Source: a candidate division KSB1 bacterium
GTDB taxonomy: Bacteria > Zhuqueibacterota > Zhuqueibacteria > JANLFK01 > Oleimicrobiaceae
NCBI GenBank assembly: GCA_024655945.1
Contig: JANLFK010000003.1
Coordinates: 124,001 to 188,000, forward strand
Direction of reading: 5' to 3'
Length of the DNA stretch: 64,000 nt
In this document: in pieces, positions 16,793-25,372 of the stretch
Position numbering within the stretch: the stretch's first letter is position 1
Layout of the letters: the number at the start of each line of letters is the position of its first letter
Translations under genes and position numbers: made by a program
The notes under the pieces: generated by a model
Seen by the model: the letters and a program-made list of their open reading frames with translations, nothing else
Database searches by the model: none
Told to the model about the DNA's origin: nothing

Positions 16793-18076
16793 TCAGGCAC
16801 CTGGAGCGCTCGACCCCTTGGTGATGCGCACGCGCTTGATGCGCCGTTTGACCACCCGCTCGATCACAAACACGGTGTTGCCCTCTCGCACCTCCTCTTT
16901 CTGCTGGGGCAGGTGTCCCATGCGCTGCAACAGGAAGCCGCCCAACGTGTCGTACCCCTCCTCGGTGGGCAGCTGCAGACCCAGGGCTTCATTGAGCTCC
17001 TCGATGTTGATCTTGGCGTCCACGAGCCAGGTACGGTCGTTGATGCGCCGCACCAGCGAGGGCTCCTCGTCATACTCGTCCTGGATCTCGCCGACAATCT
17101 CCTCGATTACGTCTTCCAGCGTGACCAGACCGACCGTGCCGCCGTACTCATCGACAACGATGGCCATGTGCGTGCGCTGCGCTTGGAACTCTTTCAGCAT
17201 ATCGTTAATAGGTTTGCTCTCCGGCACAAAGATCGCCGGCCGCGCAAGGCTCTCCAGCGACGGCCTGGCCTCGGGCTGGTTGAGATAAGGCAGCAGGTCT
17301 TTGGCATGGATAATCCCCCGGATGTTGTCGACGCTGTGCTCGTACAGAGGGATTCGGGTGTGCCCGTGGCGGGTAATGAGCTCCACCAGTTCGGCCATGC
17401 GCGCGCCGGTTTCTGCACACACCATGTCCATGCGGGGCACCATAATCTCACGTACCTGCGTCTCGCCGAACTCAAAGATGGAATGGATCATCTCCCGCTC
17501 TTCCTCCTCCAGGTAGCCATGCTGGTCGGCTACCGCGACCATCGCCTTCAGCTCATCCTGCGAAAGGGCAAGCCCCTCGGGACGACTGCCGGCAAGGCGG
17601 GCCACTCCGTCAGCCACAGCGTTGAGGAGGAGGGTAACCGGGTACAGGAGGTACCAGAGCACCAGTACGAAGCCTGACAGGCGGGTTGCCATGCAGAGAG
17701 AGTTACGCGTGGCCACCAGTTTCGGCGAAAGCTCTGCAAAGACCAAGATTGCCACCGTGATGAGCACGCCCGCAAGGGTAGCGGCTAAGTTGCGGCTCAG
17801 GCCCAGCGGATCGGCAAGACGCGTAAAGGTGAGCGTCGCCACCACGGCAGCCGCCACATTGGCCGCGGTATTGGCTGTCAGGATGGTGACCAGGAGCCGG
17901 CGTGGCTGCGCGCGAAGACGCACAATCTGGGCTGCGGAACCCTTCCCCGCCTCGCGCAACCGTTCAAGCTCCAAGTGGGAAAGGGCGAAAAACGACGTCT
18001 CCGCCGCCGACGTCATCGCCGAGATCCCTATCAGCAGCACGAGAAAGATCAGCCCAAACAGCACCGAGCCGAACAC
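16793..18076 (-). CDS. CorC/TlyC-family (CNNM-like) membrane protein with CBS domains
   Basis: 427 residues. An N-terminal DUF21/CNNM transmembrane domain (about 1-180) contains the 'SAAETSFFALSHLELERLREAG' helix typical of Mg2+ transporter-like proteins. A CBS pair follows (about 205-330; 'IMVPRMDMVCAE', 'VDEYGGTVGLVTLEDVIEEIVGEI'), then a CorC_HlyC domain. Relatives export or regulate Mg2+ or Co2+. Start is GTG at 18074-18076 with GAGGG nine bases upstream, only 3 bases after the ybeY stop, so it is translationally linked to that operon. Confidence 0.88.
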   Translation of the reverse strand: MFGSVLFGLIFLVLLIGISAMTSAAETSFFALSHLELERLREAGKGSAAQIVRLRAQPRRLLVTILTANTAANVAAAVVATLTFTRLADPLGLSRNLAATLAGVLITVAILVFAELSPKLVATRNSLCMATRLSGFVLVLWYLLYPVTLLLNAVADGVARLAGSRPEGLALSQDELKAMVAVADQHGYLEEEEREMIHSIFEFGETQVREIMVPRMDMVCAETGARMAELVELITRHGHTRIPLYEHSVDNIRGIIHAKDLLPYLNQPEARPSLESLARPAIFVPESKPINDMLKEFQAQRTHMAIVVDEYGGTVGLVTLEDVIEEIVGEIQDEYDEEPSLVRRINDRTWLVDAKINIEELNEALGLQLPTEEGYDTLGGFLLQRMGHLPQQKEEVREGNTVFVIERVVKRRIKRVRITKGSSAPGA

Positions 18077-18079
18077 TGC

Positions 18080-18538
18080 TCAATTCCCTCTCTTGCTTCC
18101 TGCGGGAGCAGCCGCTTGCCTTCCCTCGAAGAGTCTCAGGTATTCCTCCTGGCGCGCGTGCATCTGTGTCGCGGCATCGCCGTCCCGGTCGTCGTAGCCG
18201 AGCAAGTGGAGCAGACCGTGCACAACCAGGCGACAAACTTCGTTTTCAAAGCTCACGCCCACAGTGCGGGCCTGTTCCTCCGCCCGGTCCAGGCTCACAT
18301 AAACTTCGCCATCCAGCGCGTCCGGCCCATCACCCAACGGAAAAGCGACTACGTCAGTAGGGTAGTCGTGCCCAAGGAAACGCCTGTTCAGCTCCTGCAG
18401 CCGGTCATCGTCGCAAAGCACTATGTTGACCTCGCCCGGCTCCCTGCCACCCTCGGAGCCGAGGACCAGCTCCGCCAGCCTCTTGATCCGCCGCACCAGA
18501 AAACGCCTTCTGGGGTGGGCATTGAACACCCGCACCAT
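18080..18538 (-). CDS. ybeY: Endoribonuclease/rRNA maturation factor YbeY
   Basis: 152 residues with the family order: 'LNRRFLGHDYPTDVVAFPL' followed by the metal site 'HGLLHLLGYDD'. YbeY acts in 16S rRNA 3' processing and ribosome quality control. His107 and His111 are present, but the third ligand position, usually His, is Asp117. From memory, FCB-group YbeY proteins often show Asp here too, so this is likely lineage variation, not loss. The ATG at 18538 has GGGAG nine bases upstream; a GTG at 18556 overlapping the pgpH stop is the alternative start. Confidence 0.9.
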   Translation of the reverse strand: MVRVFNAHPRRRFLVRRIKRLAELVLGSEGGREPGEVNIVLCDDDRLQELNRRFLGHDYPTDVVAFPLGDGPDALDGEVYVSLDRAEEQARTVGVSFENEVCRLVVHGLLHLLGYDDRDGDAATQMHARQEEYLRLFEGRQAAAPAGSKRGN

Positions 18539-18552
18539 ATCGCGTTTCTCCC

Positions 18553-20883
18553 TCACCGCCTGACCTCCGGGCCGGCGGCCTCCTGGGCCTCGCTCTTCGG
18601 GTACTCCAGCCGGCGGTGGTAACGCCCGATGAGGAATTTGAGAAAGGCCTCGCCCACCTTGTTCAGGTCGCGCAAGGTGAGAGGACTCTCATCCAGTTCT
18701 CCTGCGCGGAACCGGTCGTCGATGATCTGCGAAACCAGGGCCCTGAGCCTGCTCACGGAGGGCTCGCGCAGGGAGCGCGATGCTGCCTCCACGGCATCGG
18801 CGAGCATGAGTAATGCGGCCTCCTTTGTCTGTGGTTTAGGCCCCGGGTAGCGGAATTCGTCTTCCCGCACTGCATTGCCACCATTTTGCCCCTTTGCCTT
18901 CTCGTAGAAGTAGGCCATCACAGAGGTGCCATGGTGTTGTTCGAGGCAATCGCGGATCTCCGCGGGCAGTCCGTGTTCCTTGGCCATTTCCGCACCGCGC
19001 CGCACATGGTTGACCAAAAGCAGGGCACTCATCGTAGGGCTCAGCCGGTCCTGCGGGTTGCGGCCGCCACGTTGGTTCTCGACGAAATACTCGGGCTTTT
19101 CCATCTTGCCGATGTCGTGGTAGTAGGCGCCCACCCGCACCAGTAGGGCATTGGCACCGATGACCTCCGCCCCTGCCTCGGCTAAATTGCCTACCATGAT
19201 ACTGTGGTGGTAAGTCCCCGGTGCCACCAGGGCCAGCTCGCGCAGCAAAGGATTGTTGAGGTCGGAAAGCTCCAGATAGGTCATGTCGGTGGTGATTTCG
19301 AAGGCCAGCTCCAGCACCACCACCAGGCCGTAGGTTATCAACGGGCTCACAATACCGTTGGTCAGACCATACGTCCATTCTTTCGCTAACGCCGACAACG
19401 GTGCCTCGCGCAGGAGGCCGAGAACCGTGATGCACACGGCGTAAGCCAGGCTGGTCATCAACATGGAACGCACAACCCAGTTGCGCTTCTGGACCTTGGT
19501 GACAGAAAGGCTGGCCACACTCCCTACCAGCACCGCGGTGGCCACCAGCGCAAAGTCGTTGCCCCGCATGCCACCGAGAATGAGTCCAAGTCCCACAATG
19601 GCGATGAAGGCCACCCGCGCATCGAAAAAGATGGTGAGCAACATGGCAGCCACGGCAACAGGAACGAGGTTGCTGGAGAGCGACAGGCGGTTCACGCCGT
19701 AGGCGACTGCCACCACAAGCAGCACGACTAAGGCCAGGAGGAGCAATTGCCGGGGGTCGTAGAGCAACGAACGCCGCTCGCGGTACAGGAAGAGCGCCAC
19801 CACCCCCAAAGCTACCACAGTCAGGAGCATTCTGCCCAAAAAGCGTAACGCCAGCGTGACCAGGGTATGCGATCCCTGCTCTGCCCGCGCCTCAGCCAGC
19901 GAGGCGAGCACTTCGACGTGGTGCGCAGTCACCTTTTCGTGGCTGTCGATAATCCGCTCCCCCTCCAGTACCATCCCTTTGGCCCGCGGCACGCTGGCCA
20001 CCTCTGCGGCAACCCGCGCCTGGGTCTCCGCCGCATCAAGAAAAACATTGGGCTGCAAAAAACGGATGGCGATCTGAAAAGCCACCTTGGTCATCTGGGC
20101 GTCGGCACCGACATTCTGACGGATCTTCTCTAAAGCAAAGTCCTGTGCCTCTTTTGGCCCGCGATAATAGGCAAGCTCCTCGATGGTCTCCACGCCGTCA
20201 CTGACCACGGAGATCTTCTCGGCCCCTGTGGGCAGGCGGTCTTTCTCGGTGTCCAGGACCCCTACTTTCAGGGCTTCGGTCACCACCTCCTGCAGCATCG
20301 TAAACAGGCGGCCGGTGCCCACTTCTCCGTTGGCCTTGGCGGGCGGTCGCGTGCGCCGCAATGGCGCTTTCCGCTCCAGGAAGAAGGAGAGATCGCTGTC
20401 GGTCATGACGATGCCGAAGCGCCTGAGAAGCCCGGACAGCGAATCGCTCTTCTGACCAACAGTTCCGGGAGCAGACCACACCTGGTAGAGCTGGTCGAGA
20501 AAGCTTTCCAAAGCGGCACGTTGCTGATCGGGGACTTCGGCGCGCCGTACAAAGACGGCTGGCACGCGGCGCTTGGCCGCCTCAACATCCGCCGCATACT
20601 CCTGCGGGCTTTTGTTGATGGCGAAGGTAAAAGGGGCGATGATTTGGTCGCCTATGTAGACATCCCCTTCCCGCAAGTTGAAGGTGTCCACGGAGCCAGA
20701 GCCCGGGAACATCAGCGCCACGCACACCACCATGGCCGCCGCCACACTTGCCTGCACCCAGGTGATAGTACGGGAACTCCACTCCTTCTGCCTGCGGTTG
20801 GTGCGCCCCCTGCGAAAGACGCGCAACACGAGCGCCTGCAGGTAGTCCTTTGCCCCGCCACGGCGTCCGGCGCCATTAGCCAT
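18553..20883 (-). CDS. pgpH: 7TM-HD phosphodiesterase, PgpH/YqfF family
   Basis: 776 residues. After a cytoplasmic lead and first transmembrane helix (about 45-65) comes an extracytoplasmic 7TMR-HDED domain (about 65-345), a block of transmembrane helices (about 350-550), then an HD domain with 'YHHSIMVGNLAEAGAEVIG' and 'YYHDIGKMEKPEYF'. Characterised members hydrolyse the second messenger c-di-AMP to pApA. The start ATG overlaps the phoH stop (ATGGCTAA), and the stop overlaps the alternative GTG start of ybeY, so phoH-pgpH-ybeY-corC forms one coupled operon, an order known in several phyla. Confidence 0.9.
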   Translation of the reverse strand: MANGAGRRGGAKDYLQALVLRVFRRGRTNRRQKEWSSRTITWVQASVAAAMVVCVALMFPGSGSVDTFNLREGDVYIGDQIIAPFTFAINKSPQEYAADVEAAKRRVPAVFVRRAEVPDQQRAALESFLDQLYQVWSAPGTVGQKSDSLSGLLRRFGIVMTDSDLSFFLERKAPLRRTRPPAKANGEVGTGRLFTMLQEVVTEALKVGVLDTEKDRLPTGAEKISVVSDGVETIEELAYYRGPKEAQDFALEKIRQNVGADAQMTKVAFQIAIRFLQPNVFLDAAETQARVAAEVASVPRAKGMVLEGERIIDSHEKVTAHHVEVLASLAEARAEQGSHTLVTLALRFLGRMLLTVVALGVVALFLYRERRSLLYDPRQLLLLALVVLLVVAVAYGVNRLSLSSNLVPVAVAAMLLTIFFDARVAFIAIVGLGLILGGMRGNDFALVATAVLVGSVASLSVTKVQKRNWVVRSMLMTSLAYAVCITVLGLLREAPLSALAKEWTYGLTNGIVSPLITYGLVVVLELAFEITTDMTYLELSDLNNPLLRELALVAPGTYHHSIMVGNLAEAGAEVIGANALLVRVGAYYHDIGKMEKPEYFVENQRGGRNPQDRLSPTMSALLLVNHVRRGAEMAKEHGLPAEIRDCLEQHHGTSVMAYFYEKAKGQNGGNAVREDEFRYPGPKPQTKEAALLMLADAVEAASRSLREPSVSRLRALVSQIIDDRFRAGELDESPLTLRDLNKVGEAFLKFLIGRYHRRLEYPKSEAQEAAGPEVRR

Positions 20884-21922
20884 GGTTTTCCCCCCCGGCC
20901 TTTTCTGCCTGCATCCTGCTCTGGAAATTGTCGTAGGCGCGGATGATATCCCTGACGAGGCGATGCCGGACGACGTCCTGCTCACTCAGGTAGGCGAAGG
21001 CGATGCCTTCGATGCCGTTGACCACCCGTTGGATCTGCACCAGGCCCGATTCGCTGGAAGCCGGCAGGTCGATCTGCGTAATGTCGCCGGTGACGATGGC
21101 TTTTGAGCCGATGCCCAGGCGGGTGAGGAACATCTTCATCTGCAGGGCCGTGCTGTTCTGCGCCTCATCAAGAATCACGAAGGCGTGATTCAGGGTGCGC
21201 CCGCGCATGTAGGCCAGCGGCACGATTTCGATGACCCCCACCTCGAGAAAGCGCCGCAGTTTTTCTGCGGGGAGCATGTCGTAGAGGGCATCATAGAGCG
21301 GGCGAAGATAAGGATCCACCTTCTCCTTGAGGTCGCCAGGGAGAAAGCCGAGGCTCTCCCCCGCCTCCACAGCGGGACGTGCCAAGATGATGCGCTCCAC
21401 TTCGCGGGCCTGCAGGTGAGCCACGGCCATGGCGACGGCAAGGTAGGTCTTGCCGGTGCCTGCCGGCCCAATAGCAAAGACGATGTCGTTTTCCTCAACT
21501 AGCCGCACGTAGCGCGCCTGCCCTTCCGAACGTGGGCGGATGGCTCCCCGATGCGCCATCAGCACCACTGGCAGGGGCTCGCGTTTCTCCACCGAGCGGG
21601 GCTCGGGTGCCGCACCGGCGGTAACGCTGCTCTTTACCAAGCCGATGACCGTGGCAACGTCGTGGGCCGTGAGGTGCACCCCACGGCCCACCATGGCGAT
21701 GAGTTCGCTGAGAGCCTGCTCCACCAGCTCCACTGCTTCCGCCTCGCCGCGCACCAGAAGCTGTGCCCCACGCGCAACCAGCTGCACACCGAACTCGCGC
21801 TGCAGAAGCTTGAGGTATGCGTCCTGCGAGCCGAAAAGGGCCACCTGGTCGATGCCCGGTAGGGGAATGCGACGTACCGCTTCTTCTTGTGTTTCCTCTG
21901 TGCTCGTCTCCCTGTGCTCCAT
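20876..21922 (-). CDS. PhoH-family ATPase (YbeZ type)
   Basis: 348 residues. An N-terminal KH-like region ('LKLLQREFGVQLVARGAQLLVRG') precedes a P-loop ATPase with Walker A 'GPAGTGKTYLA' and Walker B 'FVILDEAQN'. The 'GDITQIDLP' motif is standard for PhoH/YbeZ proteins, thought to be RNA helicase-like partners of YbeY. The ATG at 21922 is only about seven bases downstream of an intrinsic-terminator-like hairpin that contains the only good Shine-Dalgarno candidate (GGGAG). Confidence 0.92.
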   Translation of the reverse strand: MEHRETSTEETQEEAVRRIPLPGIDQVALFGSQDAYLKLLQREFGVQLVARGAQLLVRGEAEAVELVEQALSELIAMVGRGVHLTAHDVATVIGLVKSSVTAGAAPEPRSVEKREPLPVVLMAHRGAIRPRSEGQARYVRLVEENDIVFAIGPAGTGKTYLAVAMAVAHLQAREVERIILARPAVEAGESLGFLPGDLKEKVDPYLRPLYDALYDMLPAEKLRRFLEVGVIEIVPLAYMRGRTLNHAFVILDEAQNSTALQMKMFLTRLGIGSKAIVTGDITQIDLPASSESGLVQIQRVVNGIEGIAFAYLSEQDVVRHRLVRDIIRAYDNFQSRMQAEKAGGENHG

Positions 21923-21928
21923 ATCACG

Positions 21929-21973
21929 AAAAAGCTCCCAGTTTCTGGCCAGCGCCTGGACAACTGGGAGCTC
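21929..21973 (-). terminator. Terminator or attenuator hairpin abutting the phoH start
   Basis: Perfect 11-bp stem agctcccagtt/aactgggagct (21933-21943 with 21962-21972), an 18-base loop, and on the minus strand five T after the stem. It could end the LysM transcript, whose stop is 195 bases upstream, or attenuate phoH, since no promoter can fit between it and the start codon. Confidence 0.8.
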
Positions 21974-22167
21974 GTATTCGGATCCGCTGCAGTGGCCCGC
22001 CCAGGTCCCATGAGCTTAGCGCGGACCTGGCGCGCAGGCCCCAGCTTTGGGACAGCCTTTGGCCGGCTCGTTTCCCTGGGCTCAGGGAATCACAGGCCGA
22101 GATCGACCAGGCGCCTGCCCCGTCGGCTAGAGCCCCGTACCCTGTGCGCTACAACGACTCGGTCCAC
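21974..22167 (-). other. Structured leader or spacer upstream of phoH
   Basis: A 194-base stretch between the LysM stop and the terminator-like hairpin. On the minus strand it can form a CCAGGTCC/GGACCTGG helix (around 22001-22040) and a small CCCTG/CAGGG hairpin (around 22073-22088). No protein gene and no clear promoter are visible. It may be the phoH leader or simply an untranslated spacer. Confidence 0.35.
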
Positions 22168-23019
22168 CTACTTGCGGATCACCAGCACCGTGTGCGGGTA
22201 GATCAGGTTCGGGTCATTCCCGATGACCGACTTGTTGGCCTCGTAGATCTTGGTCCACGCTGCCGGGTCGTTGAGCACACTGGGGTCTTTGGCAATCTTC
22301 TGCAAAAAGTCGCCCTTGACCACGATGTACTGGTCAGGTCCGCAGCCGCGCAGGATCTTCAACACCCAATCCGGATAAATCAAGTCTGGATCCTTGATCA
22401 GGTCGCGGTTGACCGAGTAAATCTTCATCCACTGGTAGGGGTCGCCGTAGATCTCCTTCTTGCCCGAGATCTTCCAGAGGTAGTCGCCCTTGACCACCAC
22501 ATAGCTGTCGTAGACCGCCTTGGGCATGCGCGCCTCAACATCGGCGATCTTGGCCTCGGTGCCAGCAACCAGCTCGCGCATCTCAGACAAGGCGTAGATA
22601 GGGCTCTTCTTCTTGTCGGCCAGCTGCGCCTTCAGGGCCGCAAGTTCTTCCTTCTTCTCGAACAGCTCCTCCGGACTCAGGGCCGCCAGGCCATCCACCT
22701 GTTTCGCAATGGCCTGCAACGAGGCGCGGTAGGCGTCGACTGCTGCCTTGTCGACTCCCAAAAGGGCGTAGACCTCGTCCCAACAAGAAGCCAGGTCGGC
22801 GTCAGCCTTGGCGATCTGCTCCTTGAGCGTCTGGATCTCCTTGTCGCGTGCCGCGATTGCAGCCTTTGCGTCGGCCTCGCGCTTCTGCCACTTGGCCAGC
22901 TCGGCGCGGTATTCGTCCATGCTCATCTTCTCCGCACAGAGGGCGACCGTGGCGTCGACGAGCAAGAACAAGCCGAGCACAACCGCGAGGCTGAGCAACC
23001 ATTTAGCCGAAATCCTCAT
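22168..23019 (-). CDS. Periplasmic protein with coiled coil and two LysM-like domains
   Basis: 283 residues. Signal peptide (about 1-30, '...LLVDATVALCAEK'), then a charged helical or coiled-coil region (about 30-175), then two tandem repeats: 'YVVVKGDYLWKISGKKEIYG...LIYPDWVLKI' and 'YIVVKGDFLQKIAKDPSVLN...LIYPHTVLVI'. Each is an extended LysM unit of about 50 residues. LysM binds peptidoglycan, so the protein probably bridges envelope layers. ATG at 23019 is preceded by GGAGGAAA. It follows the small lipoprotein gene by 48 bases and shares its promoter. Confidence 0.85.
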   Translation of the reverse strand: MRISAKWLLSLAVVLGLFLLVDATVALCAEKMSMDEYRAELAKWQKREADAKAAIAARDKEIQTLKEQIAKADADLASCWDEVYALLGVDKAAVDAYRASLQAIAKQVDGLAALSPEELFEKKEELAALKAQLADKKKSPIYALSEMRELVAGTEAKIADVEARMPKAVYDSYVVVKGDYLWKISGKKEIYGDPYQWMKIYSVNRDLIKDPDLIYPDWVLKILRGCGPDQYIVVKGDFLQKIAKDPSVLNDPAAWTKIYEANKSVIGNDPNLIYPHTVLVIRK

Positions 23020-23067
23020 CGCGATTTCCTCCTTCGCTTCCGCTTGGCAATGGTTTTCCAATTGCGC

Positions 23068-23334
23068 CTACTTGCCCAACCGCTCCGCCACAGCCTTCTT
23101 CTCCTGCTGGCACTTGGCCAGTTCTTGCTGCTTGGCCGCCAACTGCTCGTCGAGGGACGCCTTCTCTGCGTCCTTGGCCTTGAGCTGGTCTTCAGCGGCC
23201 AGCGCTGCCTGCTTGGTCTCTTCCAGCTTGTTCAGCTGCTCCTGGCTCGGGTGCTTTGCGCACCCCACCGCAAAACTCACCAAGAGCAGCATAGCCAGTC
23301 CGAGGACCCACCCTGTCTTGAGCGTCTTGCGCAT
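23068..23334 (-). CDS. Small coiled-coil lipoprotein (Lpp/OprI-like in design)
   Basis: 88 residues: lipoprotein signal ending in 'SFAVGC', then a nearly continuous Lys/Glu/Gln/Ala heptad-type helix ('LEETKQAALAAEDQLKAKDA', 'LAAKQQELAKCQQEKKAVAE'). By design it resembles Braun-type outer-membrane lipoproteins, although sequence similarity is not claimed. ATG at 23334 with AAAGGAGG upstream. First gene of the pair with the LysM protein and close to a strong promoter, suggesting abundant expression. Confidence 0.75.
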   Translation of the reverse strand: MRKTLKTGWVLGLAMLLLVSFAVGCAKHPSQEQLNKLEETKQAALAAEDQLKAKDAEKASLDEQLAAKQQELAKCQQEKKAVAERLGK

Positions 23335-23401
23335 CGGGCCACACCTCCTTTCTTGGGACCAATGAACTATTTTCGCCGACCCACCACCACTCTGCTGCCG
23401 T

Positions 23402-23430
23402 ATAATACGAAAAAAAGCAATAATTGTCAA
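23402..23430 (-). promoter_or_regulatory. Near-consensus sigma70 promoter for the lipoprotein-LysM pair
   Basis: Minus strand TTGACA (23425-23430), a 17-base AT-rich spacer, then TATTAT (23402-23407). Transcription would start about 60 bases before the lipoprotein ATG. Confidence 0.8.
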
Positions 23431-23478
23431 GCAAAATCGTATGGGCTGAGGCGCACTTTTTCGCTCCCTCTTGCACCT

Positions 23479-25242
23479 CTACTTGGCCAGACGCAACCCC
23501 AATTCTCGCAGCTGCTCAGGCGAGATCTCAGTGGGAGCCCCGTCCATAAGGGAAAGCGCGCTGGTGGTCTTGGGGAAGGCGATTACGTCCCTGATGGTCT
23601 CCTTGCCCGCCAGCAGCATTACCAATCGGTCGAACCCAAAGGCGATGCCACCATGTGGTGGCGCCCCGTACTGCAGGGCCTCCAGCAGAAAGCCGAATTT
23701 CCGTTCTGCTTCTTCTGGCGAAATGCCCAGCACGCGAAACACCTCCCGCTGTAGTTCTGCGTCGTGGATGCGGATGCTGCCGCCGGCGACCTCGGTGCCG
23801 TTGAAGACCAGGTCATAGGCCTGCGCCCGCACCCGCTCCGGGGCCGTTTGCAGAAGGGCAATGTCCTCGCGGCGCGGCGAGGTGAAAGGGTGGTGCATGG
23901 CTACAAAGCGCCCCTCCTCCTGGCTGTACTCCAGCAGCGGGAAATCGGTCACCCACAGCAAGCTGATCTTGCCCTCGTCGATCAACCGGAGCTCCCTGCC
24001 CAGCCGCAGGCGCAGGGCCCCCAACACCGGCAGACACACCTCGCGGCGATCCGCCACCAGGAAGAGCATGTGGCCGGCAGCCGCATGCATGGCAGCGTTG
24101 ACGGCAGCAATCTCCTCTGCGGAGAAGAACTTCGCCGCGCCTCCCTCCCAACCGTCAGGCGTCACCTTCAAGGCCACCAGCCCCTTGGCCCCCAGCTCCT
24201 TGGCTGCCGCGGTCAGGTCATCGACCCGTTTCCTGGTGAAGGCCTCTGCTTGCGGGACGCACAGGCCGGCTACCATGCCGCCGCTGTTGACCGTCTCGGC
24301 AAAGACGCGGAACTGGCTGGCGGCCACCAAGGAACTGATGTCGGTGATGGGCAGCGCAAAGCGTAGATCGGGCTTGTCGGTGCCGTACTTCGCCATGGCC
24401 TCAGCGTAGGGCAATGCGGGCAGGGGCGTAGCCAGGTGATAGCCGAGCACCTGCTCCAGCACCTCCGCCATCAGCCCTTCACACACGGCGCGCACGTCAT
24501 CAGCGTCGACGAAGGACAGCTCCATGTCGATCTGGGTGAACTCTGGCTGGCGGTCGGCGCGCAGGTCCTCGTCGCGGAAACAGCGGACAATCTGGAAATA
24601 GCGGTCGAACCCCGCCACCATGAGGAGCTGCTTATAAGTCTGCGGCGACTGGGGCAGGGCGTAGAACCTCCCCTTGTGGATCCTGCTCGGCACCAGATAG
24701 TCGCGTGCGCCCTCCGGTGTGCTCTTGATAAGGCAGGGTGTCTCGATTTCCACAAAGCCATGCGCATCCAAGTAGCGGCGCACCACCTGGTAGACGCGGT
24801 GCCGGAGCAAGAGGTTCCGCTGTAGTTCCGGCCGCCGCAGGTCGAGGTAGCGGTAGGTAAGGCGCAGCTCCTCGGAGGCGTCAACTGGGTCTTTGATTTC
24901 GAATGGCGGGGTCTTGGCTTTGTTCAGGACTTCCAGCTCCGTGGCCACCACCTCAATGTCGCCGGTTGCCAGGTTTGGGTTGCGCATCCCCTCGGGTCGC
25001 ATGCGCACCGTGCCGGTGACGGCCACCACCGATTCCGCCTTCAGCTCCCGCGCCTGCTCACAGAGTTCCGGACGCGCCCAAGCATCAAAGTTGATCTGCA
25101 CAAGGCCGTAACGGTCCACCAGGTCCACGAAGTAGATGCCGCCATGGTCCCGGCGATGGCGCACCCAGCCCATCACCGTCACCTCCTGCCCCTGGTGACT
25201 GGCGCGCAATTCTCCACAGGGATGCGTTCGTTTCCTTTTCAT
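23479..25242 (-). CDS. aspS: Aspartate-tRNA ligase, probably non-discriminating
   Basis: 587 residues, full bacterial-type class II enzyme: OB-fold anticodon-binding domain (1-110), catalytic core with motif 2 'FRDEDLRADRQPEFTQIDME', the bacterial GAD insertion (about 290-410) and motif 3 'GIAFGFDRLVMLLAGKETIRD'. Position His33 (in 'RRDHGG') and Gly85 (in 'RPEGM') match the His/Gly pair of non-discriminating AspRS, as in Pseudomonas aeruginosa, rather than the Leu/Lys of E. coli. Such enzymes also load Asp on tRNA-Asn for amidation by GatCAB. ATG at 25242 preferred; GTG at 25245 possible. Confidence 0.96.
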   Translation of the reverse strand: MKRKRTHPCGELRASHQGQEVTVMGWVRHRRDHGGIYFVDLVDRYGLVQINFDAWARPELCEQARELKAESVVAVTGTVRMRPEGMRNPNLATGDIEVVATELEVLNKAKTPPFEIKDPVDASEELRLTYRYLDLRRPELQRNLLLRHRVYQVVRRYLDAHGFVEIETPCLIKSTPEGARDYLVPSRIHKGRFYALPQSPQTYKQLLMVAGFDRYFQIVRCFRDEDLRADRQPEFTQIDMELSFVDADDVRAVCEGLMAEVLEQVLGYHLATPLPALPYAEAMAKYGTDKPDLRFALPITDISSLVAASQFRVFAETVNSGGMVAGLCVPQAEAFTRKRVDDLTAAAKELGAKGLVALKVTPDGWEGGAAKFFSAEEIAAVNAAMHAAAGHMLFLVADRREVCLPVLGALRLRLGRELRLIDEGKISLLWVTDFPLLEYSQEEGRFVAMHHPFTSPRREDIALLQTAPERVRAQAYDLVFNGTEVAGGSIRIHDAELQREVFRVLGISPEEAERKFGFLLEALQYGAPPHGGIAFGFDRLVMLLAGKETIRDVIAFPKTTSALSLMDGAPTEISPEQLRELGLRLAK

Positions 25243-25372
25243 CACTCCTCAATATGTGTGCCACAAGCAAGCGCTGACCGGTCACAAAAAAGACCGTGAG
25301 CACTGCGCTACGGTCCATGGTCTCCCGCAGAGAATACCTCGGCGCCCGCCAAGCCTCGCCAAGCAAGGACGG

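Noticed and set aside
21817-23754. A 645-codon open frame on the plus strand
   Set aside because: It runs antisense across several well-supported genes, has leucine/histidine/arginine-rich noise and no domain; long antisense frames are common at this GC content.
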